The notes below the pieces were generated by a model. The model saw nothing but the letters and a program-made list of their open reading frames with translations. It was not told the origin of the DNA and did not search any database. Positions 16,267-24,197 of a stretch of DNA of 64,000 bases are shown here, one piece after another. The first letter of the stretch is position 1. Each line of letters begins with the position of its first letter. Source of the stretch: Parasegetibacter sp. NRK P23. GTDB taxonomy: Bacteria; Bacteroidota; Bacteroidia; Chitinophagales; Chitinophagaceae. Both the position numbers and the translations under genes were made by a program. The stretch lies in the NCBI RefSeq assembly GCF_023721715.1, contig NZ_JAMDLG010000001.1:2023784-2087783 (forward strand), in the 5' to 3' direction.

Positions 16267-18786
16267 TTATTCAAATAATTCAGGCTGCCCGTCGTCCTTA
16301 CCGGCCTTTTTTTCCCATTCAAAATCGACGGCTTTTTTGTCCACGAGTTTGTTGCCCACGGCTTTCCAGCCCATCACTTCCACGAAATCCGCGATCTTGA
16401 TTTTCTGGATATCAGGGGCTGATTTTTTACCCGTTTTCAGCAGCAGTACCGGCTGTTCATCGGTGGTGATGGAAGCGAGGTAGTTCCCCTCCCCTTCCTT
16501 GATGAACAGGAACCTTGTTTTCATGGTGCCGGTCTCAATTTTAAACCTTTTGATATTGAACTGAAGTTTCGCGGCATCATAATAGATTGCCGTGAGTATG
16601 CGCGAATTGTTGAATTGCTGGATCAGCATTACCTTATCCGCGTCGAAGCGCTGCGTCAGTTCCTGGTCAGTAATCTCGTAGGTACCGTCGTTGTATACCA
16701 CCAGTATTTTATCTTCCGGATCGAAACTGCCGAGATAGTTTCCTTTCTCCTCGGTATTCAGCCTGCCGAACTGATCGTCGAACCAGAGTTTCCGGGCGCT
16801 GAGCGTGGATTTACCGGCTTCTTTGAACTTCACACTTTTGATGGGATATTTGGTGACCTGATTTCCCAATACCGACCTGCCCTTGATTTCAAGTGTTTCA
16901 AAGTAAAAGTCAAGTTCTTTGATGCGGGCGCTGCAATTGGGACTTAACAATACCTTCACCACTTCCGCTTCACCATTGGGGTTCACGGAGAAGTACAACA
17001 CTTTTGATTTGGGATCGCCTTTTGTGAGATCATATTCCTTATCTCGTGTAACGCCGGTTACGTTGAACCTTTTTCCGTAGCTGATGCCGCTTTTTCCATC
17101 CGCGTAAATCATATTGTAGGTGGTACGTTCATCGTTCTTCTGGAACACGGCGATGTGGATGATGTCTTTCCCGATGAAGACCTTATCGGCCATTTTCACC
17201 ACTTTCATTTTTCCAGATTTGGTGAAGGCGATGATATCATCGAGGTCGGAGCAATCGGTGATGAATTCATCTTTTTTCAACCCGGAACCAATGAATCCAT
17301 CGGCACGGTTCACATACAGTTTGGTGTTGGCGATAGCCACCTGTTTGGCCTGGATGGCTTCAAAAAGTTTGATTTCCGTTTTCCGCTCGCGTCCTTTACC
17401 ATATTTTTTGAGGAGGTTCTCGAAGTAGGCGATGGTAAAGTCGGTCAGGTGTTCCAGGTCATGTTCCACCTGTTTGATATCAGCTTCCAGTCCTTTGATC
17501 TGTTCGTTGAGTTCATCGATATCGAGCCGGTAAATCCTTCGAACGGGCTTTTCGGTGAGCTTAACGATATCTTCCCTGGAGATGGCCCTCTTCAGTTTCT
17601 TTTTAAAGGGGTCAAATGCTTTGTTGATGGCTTCGATCACTTTATCCCAGGTCTCGTGTTTCTTTTCGAGTTCCTTATAGATTTTCTCTTCGAAGAATAT
17701 TTTCTCCAGCGAGGTATAATGCCATTTCTCCTGCAGTTCACCCAGTTTGATCTCCAGTTCTTTTTTCAGCAGGTCTTTGGTTTGATCGGCGGAATGCGTG
17801 AGCAGGTCGTGGGCACCGAGGAACCTGGGTTTATTGTCCACGATCACGCAGGCATTGGGCGAGATGCTCACTTCGCAATCGGTAAAGGCGTACAGCGCGT
17901 CAATGGTAATGTCAGGAGAAATCCCCGGTGCGAGGTCCACCATAATTTCCACATCGGCGGCGGTATTATCGGTCACTTTTTTGATCTTGATTTTACCCTG
18001 GTCGTTTGCTTTCAGGATAGAATCAATGAGGGAGGAAGTGGTTACGCCGAAGGGCACATTGCGGATGATCAGCGTTTTTTTATCCAGCTCTTCGATGTTG
18101 GCGCGCACGCGTACTTTTCCACCGCGTTTGCCGTCGTTGTAATTTGTTACATCAACCATCCCACCGGTAAGAAAATCAGGATACAAATCAAATTTTTTAC
18201 CCCGGAGGTGTTTGATGGCGGCTTCAATGATTTCACAGAAGTTGTGGGGCAGGATTTTTGTCGACAACCCCACGGCAATGCCATCCGCTCCCTGGGCGAG
18301 CAATAATGGAAACTTCACCGGTAGAGTTACCGGTTCGTTCTTCCGGCCATCGTAACTCAGTTGCCATTCCGTGGTTTTATTGTTGAAAACCACATCCAGC
18401 GCGAATTTACTCAGGCGTGCCTCAATATACCTTGCGGCTGCCGCATCATCTCCTGTACGCACATCCCCCCAGTTGCCCTGGGTATCAATCAGCAAATCTT
18501 TTTGTCCCATATTCACAAGGGCATCCCCGATCGACGCATCCCCGTGCGGGTGGTACTGCATACTTTGGCCGATGATGTTGGCCACTTTATTGTAGCGTCC
18601 GTCATCCATTTCCTTCATGGCGTGGAGTATCCTGCGTTGAACGGGCTTCAGTCCGTCCTCAATCGCCGGAACGGCCCGTTCAAGAATAACATAAGAGGCG
18701 TAATCCAGGAACCAGGTTTTGTACTGGCTCTGGACTCCGGTTTCTTTTTCATTCTTTTCCTGTGCGTCGTAATTTTCCTTGCTCAT
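16267..18786 (-). CDS. parC: DNA topoisomerase IV subunit A
   Basis: An 839-residue type IIA topoisomerase A subunit, which cuts and rejoins DNA to decatenate chromosomes. The N-terminal block AVPAIEDGLKPVQRRILHAM and the catalytic Tyr 120 in DDAAAARYIEARL are present. In the quinolone-pocket motif HPHGDASIGDAL (79-90), Ala 84 sits where GyrA Ser83 would be and Ser 85 follows. A long coiled coil (about 335-450) and a C-terminal beta-pinwheel-like region follow; the GyrA-type box is not evident, supporting ParC. The gene starts 7 nt after the SGNH-like gene and ends the run that begins with parE. The tail EKKAGKDDGQPELFE is acidic. Confidence 0.93.
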   Translation of the reverse strand: MSKENYDAQEKNEKETGVQSQYKTWFLDYASYVILERAVPAIEDGLKPVQRRILHAMKEMDDGRYNKVANIIGQSMQYHPHGDASIGDALVNMGQKDLLIDTQGNWGDVRTGDDAAAARYIEARLSKFALDVVFNNKTTEWQLSYDGRKNEPVTLPVKFPLLLAQGADGIAVGLSTKILPHNFCEIIEAAIKHLRGKKFDLYPDFLTGGMVDVTNYNDGKRGGKVRVRANIEELDKKTLIIRNVPFGVTTSSLIDSILKANDQGKIKIKKVTDNTAADVEIMVDLAPGISPDITIDALYAFTDCEVSISPNACVIVDNKPRFLGAHDLLTHSADQTKDLLKKELEIKLGELQEKWHYTSLEKIFFEEKIYKELEKKHETWDKVIEAINKAFDPFKKKLKRAISREDIVKLTEKPVRRIYRLDIDELNEQIKGLEADIKQVEHDLEHLTDFTIAYFENLLKKYGKGRERKTEIKLFEAIQAKQVAIANTKLYVNRADGFIGSGLKKDEFITDCSDLDDIIAFTKSGKMKVVKMADKVFIGKDIIHIAVFQKNDERTTYNMIYADGKSGISYGKRFNVTGVTRDKEYDLTKGDPKSKVLYFSVNPNGEAEVVKVLLSPNCSARIKELDFYFETLEIKGRSVLGNQVTKYPIKSVKFKEAGKSTLSARKLWFDDQFGRLNTEEKGNYLGSFDPEDKILVVYNDGTYEITDQELTQRFDADKVMLIQQFNNSRILTAIYYDAAKLQFNIKRFKIETGTMKTRFLFIKEGEGNYLASITTDEQPVLLLKTGKKSAPDIQKIKIADFVEVMGWKAVGNKLVDKKAVDFEWEKKAGKDDGQPELFE

Positions 18787-18793
18787 ACACTTG

Positions 18794-19762
18794 TTATTTG
18801 AATTCGTCGGGGTAAAGATACTGTAAACTGTCCCTCATATAAACGCCCAGTTCTTTGCTGAACCATCCCGTGGCTTTGTTGCTCAGGTTGGTGATGGTAA
18901 AGAAATTGGTACTATCTGAACTGATCGCTTTGTTTTCGAATTTTTTGAAAGGAACCTGATAAACCGCTGCTATAGAATCAATTTTCGCCAAAATTTCATT
19001 CCGGTTATGCCGAAGGCTGTCGCCTTTTTCCCAAAGGGGCGATTCGTACAGCAGTACCGGAATATGTTGTTTTTGTAGAAAACTGATCAATTGCGAAAAA
19101 TACTTTGCCCTTCTGTTGCTCCATTGAAAATCCTTTGCCGGTGCACCATGTATGATAACGGCATCTTTACCTGGTTCAAAAGGAATAGGGAAAACCGCGC
19201 TCCCTGCGTTATCGGGCGTAAACTTTTTCCCGGTAATCCTATCTCCCCACCCTAAGACACCTTTAAAAAACGTATGGCTCGAATACCAGGCATAGCGCAT
19301 AAAAGGAAGATGGCTCCATTGCGCATAAGCCGGATCAAAATCCCTGACAACGCTCCTTATGGTATCATCCGGAACGAGATGCGCGAACCTGTAACTATTG
19401 AATCCGTTGGCGATGGATTCATCAAATGATTCAGGCGTCGCATATATCACAACCAGCCTGGGATTTTTCTGACGGGTTAAATAAGACCGCATGGTCAGAA
19501 AATTTTCCGCGTAATCAGCACCGAACTGGCCTAGTATGAAATTGGTAAACCCTGCGTATTGTTTTACGGTATCGGGTAATATGCCCCACTCCGGTTCACA
19601 GGCGCCCAGGTAAACAATATCGGCGTCAATTCGGTTGGAAAGGATATAACCCGGCTTGTAATTCCGGTTATGAATAATTCCTTCCCGCATAAAAAAGGAA
19701 TACAACATCAGCAGAACTGAAAGCGTAACCAGTATACATACTATTTTTCTTCCTGTACTCAT
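18794..19762 (-). CDS. SGNH/DltD-like membrane-anchored protein of the Dlt-like cluster
   Basis: A 322-residue protein with an N-terminal membrane anchor (KIVCILVTLSVLLMLYSFF) and an extracytoplasmic domain resembling the SGNH/DltD-like proteins that pair with MBOAT transferases. The ATG at 19762 is chosen because it starts one base after the MBOAT stop (TGATATG); the longer frame from 19810 would overlap MBOAT. By eye the catalytic positions look altered: the nucleophile block is DIVYLGACEPEWG rather than a GSS-type motif, and the C-terminal block NFFTITNLSNKATGWFSKEL has T and N where D and H are expected. It may be a non-catalytic partner or presenting protein. Assignment rests largely on context. 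Confidence 0.65.
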   Translation of the reverse strand: MSTGRKIVCILVTLSVLLMLYSFFMREGIIHNRNYKPGYILSNRIDADIVYLGACEPEWGILPDTVKQYAGFTNFILGQFGADYAENFLTMRSYLTRQKNPRLVVIYATPESFDESIANGFNSYRFAHLVPDDTIRSVVRDFDPAYAQWSHLPFMRYAWYSSHTFFKGVLGWGDRITGKKFTPDNAGSAVFPIPFEPGKDAVIIHGAPAKDFQWSNRRAKYFSQLISFLQKQHIPVLLYESPLWEKGDSLRHNRNEILAKIDSIAAVYQVPFKKFENKAISSDSTNFFTITNLSNKATGWFSKELGVYMRDSLQYLYPDEFK

Positions 19763-19763
19763 A

Positions 19764-21155
19764 TCAGAACTGCATATAAATGAACCGCTCCCCGGCATCG
19801 AATATGCCAATGGAAAGCAGGAGAAAAAACATAAGCGCTGAATAAGCGATATTCAGTTCTTCACTTTTCGCGGATTTGTTGATCCTTGGTTCAAAAATAA
19901 TCCATGCGGCCGCAAGCAGCATTCCCAACCGAACATTGAGCGTATCTTCAATATACCTTCCCCCATTGATGAGCCATGTTTTGAATGTTGCCCCTTCAGG
20001 AAGCAGGGGTGGAAGTTCAGCAAGCTGTTGGAGGAGTGTAGTGAGCCCATTCCAGTTTCCTGCCCGGAAGAAAAAGTGCGCCACCGACACCAGGTTCAAT
20101 ACAATAACAGCACGGATCAGTTTCCCGAAAAAGTTTTTTCCTTTCTTCCCAGCGGCTCCCGATTTCTTTTCCAACGTCAGGTATATAAAATGGAGCAGGG
20201 CCCATATAAAAAATGTGATCGCCAATCCATGCCAGAAAGCGCTCACCAGGAACGTAACACCGATCGCCATAAGCAGGCCGTAAGTTGATTTCCGGTAAGC
20301 AAAGGAAACCGGTTGAAAAACATTGTTGCGCAACCAGGCAACCAGCGTGATGTGCCATTTCCGCCAAAAATCGGTAACGGATTGCGCACGCAATGGCAAC
20401 TGGAAATTTTCAGGAAGCGAGATGCCGAACAACCTTGCCGAACCCAACGCGATATCGATATAGCCGGAGAAATCAGCATACAACTGAACCGTGAACAATA
20501 TCGATCCAAGATATATATCAAACACAGACAACGCGGTATGCTTATCAAAAATTTCCTGCACAAAGGGCAGTAACCTGTCGGCAATAACCATCTTCTTTAC
20601 CAACCCAAGAGTGATCCTGTTCACCGCGTAAACCACATCTTTTCCCCTTGTAATGTATTTTTCTCCGGGTTGAAAGAGCGCTACATCCTTTGCCGACAAC
20701 AATGGTCCAGAAGGTATTTTAGGAAAGAAAAGTACTGAAAGGAAATAACTATTGCTTTGCCGGGAAGAGTCGTATCCGGCAAAATGAAGCGCGATCCAGT
20801 TTCCCGCGTGCTGAAGGATATAAAAGCCCATTCCAAGCAACAACCATTCGTTCCAACCGAGGAACTCCTGCAAAAATTTATAGCCAAGCAGCAAAAAGCC
20901 GTTCACAAAAAGCATACTACAAAAAAGTATATTTTTCGAACGCTGAGACGGTAAGCCGTTGTACCGCTTCATCAGGATATAGTTTCCCGCTGTAATCAGC
21001 AGTATCGCTGTTAGGGAAGCCCAACTGAAGTACCCCACAAATAAGCATCCTGCCAGCAAAAGCCATATTTGCTGCGCCTTACCGGACTTCAGGCGTGCAA
21101 ACACCAGTGCTGTAACCGCTAAAAAAAACAGGTATAGCAGTGAATTAAACGGCAT
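19764..21155 (-). CDS. MBOAT-family O-acyltransferase (DltB-like)
   Basis: A 463-residue polytopic membrane protein of the MBOAT family, which moves acyl groups from the inside to an acceptor outside the membrane. Family motifs: LFFPKIPSGPLL, QLYADFSGYIDIALGSARLFG, SVTDFWRKWHITL and the catalytic-His block SAFWHGLAITFFIWALLHF. About eleven hydrophobic segments are visible. In DltB-type enzymes the donor is an aminoacyl- or acyl-carrier protein, and a carrier gene lies directly upstream, overlapping by 11 nt with the start chosen at 21155 (the ATG at 21176 would overlap by 32). The next gene begins one base after its stop. Confidence 0.88.
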   Translation of the reverse strand: MPFNSLLYLFFLAVTALVFARLKSGKAQQIWLLLAGCLFVGYFSWASLTAILLITAGNYILMKRYNGLPSQRSKNILFCSMLFVNGFLLLGYKFLQEFLGWNEWLLLGMGFYILQHAGNWIALHFAGYDSSRQSNSYFLSVLFFPKIPSGPLLSAKDVALFQPGEKYITRGKDVVYAVNRITLGLVKKMVIADRLLPFVQEIFDKHTALSVFDIYLGSILFTVQLYADFSGYIDIALGSARLFGISLPENFQLPLRAQSVTDFWRKWHITLVAWLRNNVFQPVSFAYRKSTYGLLMAIGVTFLVSAFWHGLAITFFIWALLHFIYLTLEKKSGAAGKKGKNFFGKLIRAVIVLNLVSVAHFFFRAGNWNGLTTLLQQLAELPPLLPEGATFKTWLINGGRYIEDTLNVRLGMLLAAAWIIFEPRINKSAKSEELNIAYSALMFFLLLSIGIFDAGERFIYMQF

Positions 21156-21408
21156 TCCCGGCGGTTTTTTCAGCAATAATGTCCACCATGTCTCCTACTT
21201 TTTCCATCTTCATGATTTCATTGAACCTGAATTCGATATTAAACACCCGTTCTACTTCGCTGATGATGGACATGTGTGTGAGCGAATCCCATCCTTCCAC
21301 CTGGTCGGCAGTAGTCTCTGTGGTTACTGACAACCCGGGCTGGTCAAGTAATTTCTTTAATACCTCGCTCACCTTGTCTAAAATAGCTTCTTTCGATATT
21401 GATTTCAT
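21145..21408 (-). CDS. Acyl/aminoacyl carrier protein (DltC-like)
   Basis: An 87-residue phosphopantetheine-binding carrier. The attachment Ser is in EGWDSLTHMSIISEVER (residues about 39-55), and the acidic helix after it matches the ACP/DltC fold. It would carry the acyl or aminoacyl group loaded by the adenylation enzyme, whose gene overlaps its start by 4 nt, and deliver it to the MBOAT protein, whose gene overlaps its end. The overlaps on both sides argue strongly for one functional set. Whether it is aminoacyl (DltC) or acyl type cannot be read with certainty. Confidence 0.87.
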   Translation of the reverse strand: MKSISKEAILDKVSEVLKKLLDQPGLSVTTETTADQVEGWDSLTHMSIISEVERVFNIEFRFNEIMKMEKVGDMVDIIAEKTAGNAV

Positions 21409-22910
21409 CCCAATGCAATTAGTTTTTGGCGATCAATTTTTCCATTGTTGTTATACGGCCATTCTTCCACGAATCTGTATTTCCCAGGGATCATATAGCC
21501 GGGAAGCAAATCCCTTAAACGACTTGCGAGCGAAGTTGTATCTATGGGCACTTTACTTCTTACAAATGCCACGAGAATATTATTGTGCTCGTGGTCCCTC
21601 TGGGCCACCACCACTACTTCTTGCTGCAACAATTCACTTATTCTAACGGCCACTTCTTCCGTTTCTACGCGATAGCCGCCAATCTTCACCTGGAAGTCTT
21701 TTCTCCCATGAAAATGGAGGAATCCCCGTTCATCCTGGTGCACAAGATCACCCGATGGAAACCACCCGTCCACCACGCAACTGCTTTCCTGACCGAGGTA
21801 CCCGTTAAAAACCTGACTTCCCGAAATGTACAATTCACCTGTTTCACCGGCTCCACAAGGTGCCTCCTCCATCATCACCGCCACGGTTGTACCTGGAAAC
21901 GGCGCGCCCATAGGAACGATCGGATGATCTGTATTTGCCTTCTCTTCGTTCCAACAAAATGTAGTGCAAACGATCGTTGTTTCGGTTGGACCGTAGCAAT
22001 TATAAATTACCGCGTTGGAGCAGGCTTTTTCCCATATTTCCGCCAGCGAACGGTACAATATATCGCCGGAAAAAAAGCTCAGTCTGAGCGCCGGGAACGA
22101 CATTCCCTTAATAAGTCCCTTTACAACCTGAAGGACCGTGGGAACCATGCTCAGCACTGTAATATTATAATGAAGCAACGCTTCCAGGATTAGTAATGAC
22201 CTGATTTGTTTTTTCTGCGGCAACAGACAACAGGTGGCTCCGGTTTCCAACGCGATTAAGAAAGGAAAATAGAACACGTCAAACGTTGCGTCATAGACCT
22301 GTAGGAGCCTGTCGGAGGACGAAAAACCATACCGCTGATCATCCAGGTAATACGCTTTAAAGGCATTCAAACAACGGAACGGTACCGGAACGCCTTTAGG
22401 TTTGCCTGTACTTCCTGATGTAAACAGAATATACGCCGGTATTTCTGAAGATGAAGCTTCAAAAAAAGAAAATTCAAACTGCCCGCCTTCATGTGTTAAC
22501 GCTTCGGAACAAATAATTCTCAGCTCCAGAGCGCTGATTTCCTTTGGAAAGGGGATATTATCCGGAGATACAAGTAATTCCGCCTTACTTTCTTGCAAAG
22601 CAAAAACCTTTCTGTCCAACGGCCACTCAGGATGCAACGGAACAATTGTTTTTCCCGTGAGAAAGGAGGCCAGGATACACGCGTTCATTTCGACGGAGCC
22701 TGTTGCCATTACCCCTATTGTACCTTTCTGTAACAAGGAGAACTCCCGGGCGTAACGGAGTACACGTTCATGGAAACCGCGGTAAGAAACACCGCCATCA
22801 TATGTTTGGAAAGCAATAGCATCGGGCCTGGTGGCGACCCAACCCAAATACCGGTGTAACCAGCTTCTTTGCCCGTCCGCTTCCTTATGCATCATGAGGT
22901 CAGGTTTCAT
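21405..22910 (-). CDS. Amino-acid/acyl adenylation enzyme (DltA-like ligase)
   Basis: A 501-residue stand-alone AMP-forming ligase of the ANL superfamily. Motifs: YILFTSGSTGKPKGVPV (P-loop, about residues 158-174), NCYGPTETTIVCT, SGDLVHQDERGFLHFHGRKD and the C-terminal catalytic Lys in YNNNGKIDRQKLIAL. The A4-like motif YDATFDVFYFPF resembles the DltA/amino-acid type. With the carrier gene overlapping by 4 nt it probably activates a carboxylate (D-alanine in true DltA) and loads the carrier. ATG at 22910 is favoured over 22940 because it reduces the overlap with the upstream yaeR-like gene to 11 nt. Substrate identity is inferred only. Confidence 0.85.
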   Translation of the reverse strand: MKPDLMMHKEADGQRSWLHRYLGWVATRPDAIAFQTYDGGVSYRGFHERVLRYAREFSLLQKGTIGVMATGSVEMNACILASFLTGKTIVPLHPEWPLDRKVFALQESKAELLVSPDNIPFPKEISALELRIICSEALTHEGGQFEFSFFEASSSEIPAYILFTSGSTGKPKGVPVPFRCLNAFKAYYLDDQRYGFSSSDRLLQVYDATFDVFYFPFLIALETGATCCLLPQKKQIRSLLILEALLHYNITVLSMVPTVLQVVKGLIKGMSFPALRLSFFSGDILYRSLAEIWEKACSNAVIYNCYGPTETTIVCTTFCWNEEKANTDHPIVPMGAPFPGTTVAVMMEEAPCGAGETGELYISGSQVFNGYLGQESSCVVDGWFPSGDLVHQDERGFLHFHGRKDFQVKIGGYRVETEEVAVRISELLQQEVVVVAQRDHEHNNILVAFVRSKVPIDTTSLASRLRDLLPGYMIPGKYRFVEEWPYNNNGKIDRQKLIALG

Positions 22911-23289
22911 ATAATTCCAACGGTTGCCCATTCGGGTCATAAAAGAACAGAAACGTCTTACCCGTCAATTCATCGATTCTTATTTCCTCTACTTTTTCCA
23001 CTCCTTTATCCAACAGAAAAGTCCTCGCCTGCTCCACGTCCGCAACTGAGAACGCAAGATGTCTCAGTCCTTTGGCTTCCGGGAACGAGGCCCTCTCCCG
23101 GAAATCCGGGAAAGAAAACAGTTCAATCATATACCCGCCATCCAAAGCCAGGTCCAGTTTCCAGGAGTTCCTGTTTTCCCTGTATGTTTCAGCCATCACC
23201 TGAAAGCCGAGTACTTCGGTGTAAAACTTTTTACTTTTTTCGTAGTCGTCCGTCAGGATGGCAACGTGGTGGATACCCAGGAGTTTCAT
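22900..23289 (-). CDS. VOC-family protein, YaeR/GloA2-like
   Basis: A 129-residue vicinal-oxygen-chelate protein matching the YaeR/GloA2 group of glyoxalase-I-like proteins: LGIHHVAILTDDYEKSKKFY at the N-terminus, LALDGGYMIELFSFP, GLRHLAFSVADVE and FFYDPNGQPLELYE. Metal-ligand candidates are His 7, Glu in MIELF, His in RHLAF and Glu in LELYE. The substrate of YaeR-type proteins is unknown. The end overlaps the adenylation gene by 11 nt, so it is part of the Dlt-like run. Confidence 0.87.
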   Translation of the reverse strand: MKLLGIHHVAILTDDYEKSKKFYTEVLGFQVMAETYRENRNSWKLDLALDGGYMIELFSFPDFRERASFPEAKGLRHLAFSVADVEQARTFLLDKGVEKVEEIRIDELTGKTFLFFYDPNGQPLELYET

Positions 23290-23344
23290 TCAATAGGTTC
23301 ATTTATCAGGTTCTGGATAAAGTGGGTTAAATCTTCAGGCTACC

Positions 23345-24187
23345 CTACGCTTCAATTTCATTACCGCTTCCTGCGCTTCCCGGCAATTTCACTTCAAACT
23401 CCTTCCATGTTTTGCTGATATCACCGTTCACTTCAAGTTTACCGCTTCCAACAAGTTCTTTCAGCCTCCATCCAAGAAAAACATCTCCCGTTTTGATTTT
23501 CATCCTGTGCAACGTATTGTTGATCACCCGTTGTGCTTTTTGCCAATCTGTCGTACAATTAGAAAGGATATCCTTGTCGTAAAAGTCTTCGTCCTTTGTG
23601 GCGATTTTCTTCCCTCCTTCCAATATGCGTACCATACCGTTTTCGTCCATCAACTTCTTCCATTCATCCGGATCCACTTCCAATTCGCTGGGCGTGATCA
23701 CCCGGGCTAGTTTTTTCGCTTTCCTGAATTCCGAAACAGGGATTTCGCTGATCCATGAAGGATAGAATATGCCTCCTTTTTCGTTGATGAAGGGAAGGTT
23801 ATTCAGGTACAAAACAAATACCCGTCCCTGGAATGGCTTCAGAAAATGGAGCAACCAATAATACCCGCACACATCATGCTGGTTCTGCGCCATCCATATC
23901 CAAATCTTTTCTGTTTCATCCCGGCTCATTGTGCCGGATAACTCGGCTACGGTTTTGAAATCATCCACTTCTCCCGACTCCGCTTTTCCTTCATATTCCG
24001 TGCCGGCCAGTAATGTCTTCCACCATTCATTGCGCAGCGTCCGACCTTCTCCCAGGTATCCCTGTAGTAAGGGGCCAACGGCGTAATCGTCTTTTATCAG
24101 CACTACTTTTCCTTCCAGGTCATCATTGATCTCGATCGCTTTCTCCAGGATGGCAACATCCGCTTCATTAAATACAATATGAATCAT
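23345..24187 (-). CDS. DUF1835 / DUF3658 domain protein
   Basis: A 280-residue soluble protein. Residues about 2-125 match DUF1835 (MIHIVFNEADVAILEKAIEI at the start; KIWIWMAQNQHDVCGYYWLL later) and the C-terminal part about 165-275 fits the companion DUF3658. These families have no assigned activity. The gene begins 10 nt after the parE stop and precedes the yaeR-like gene by 55 nt with no terminator between them, so it links parE to the Dlt-like genes. Confidence 0.8.
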   Translation of the reverse strand: MIHIVFNEADVAILEKAIEINDDLEGKVVLIKDDYAVGPLLQGYLGEGRTLRNEWWKTLLAGTEYEGKAESGEVDDFKTVAELSGTMSRDETEKIWIWMAQNQHDVCGYYWLLHFLKPFQGRVFVLYLNNLPFINEKGGIFYPSWISEIPVSEFRKAKKLARVITPSELEVDPDEWKKLMDENGMVRILEGGKKIATKDEDFYDKDILSNCTTDWQKAQRVINNTLHRMKIKTGDVFLGWRLKELVGSGKLEVNGDISKTWKEFEVKLPGSAGSGNEIEA

Positions 24188-24197
24188 TTCAATCCGC

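Noticed and set aside
17155-18306. Plus-strand open frame of 383 codons
   Set aside because: Antisense shadow of parC; low-complexity Phe/Gly/Asp-rich translation with no family character.
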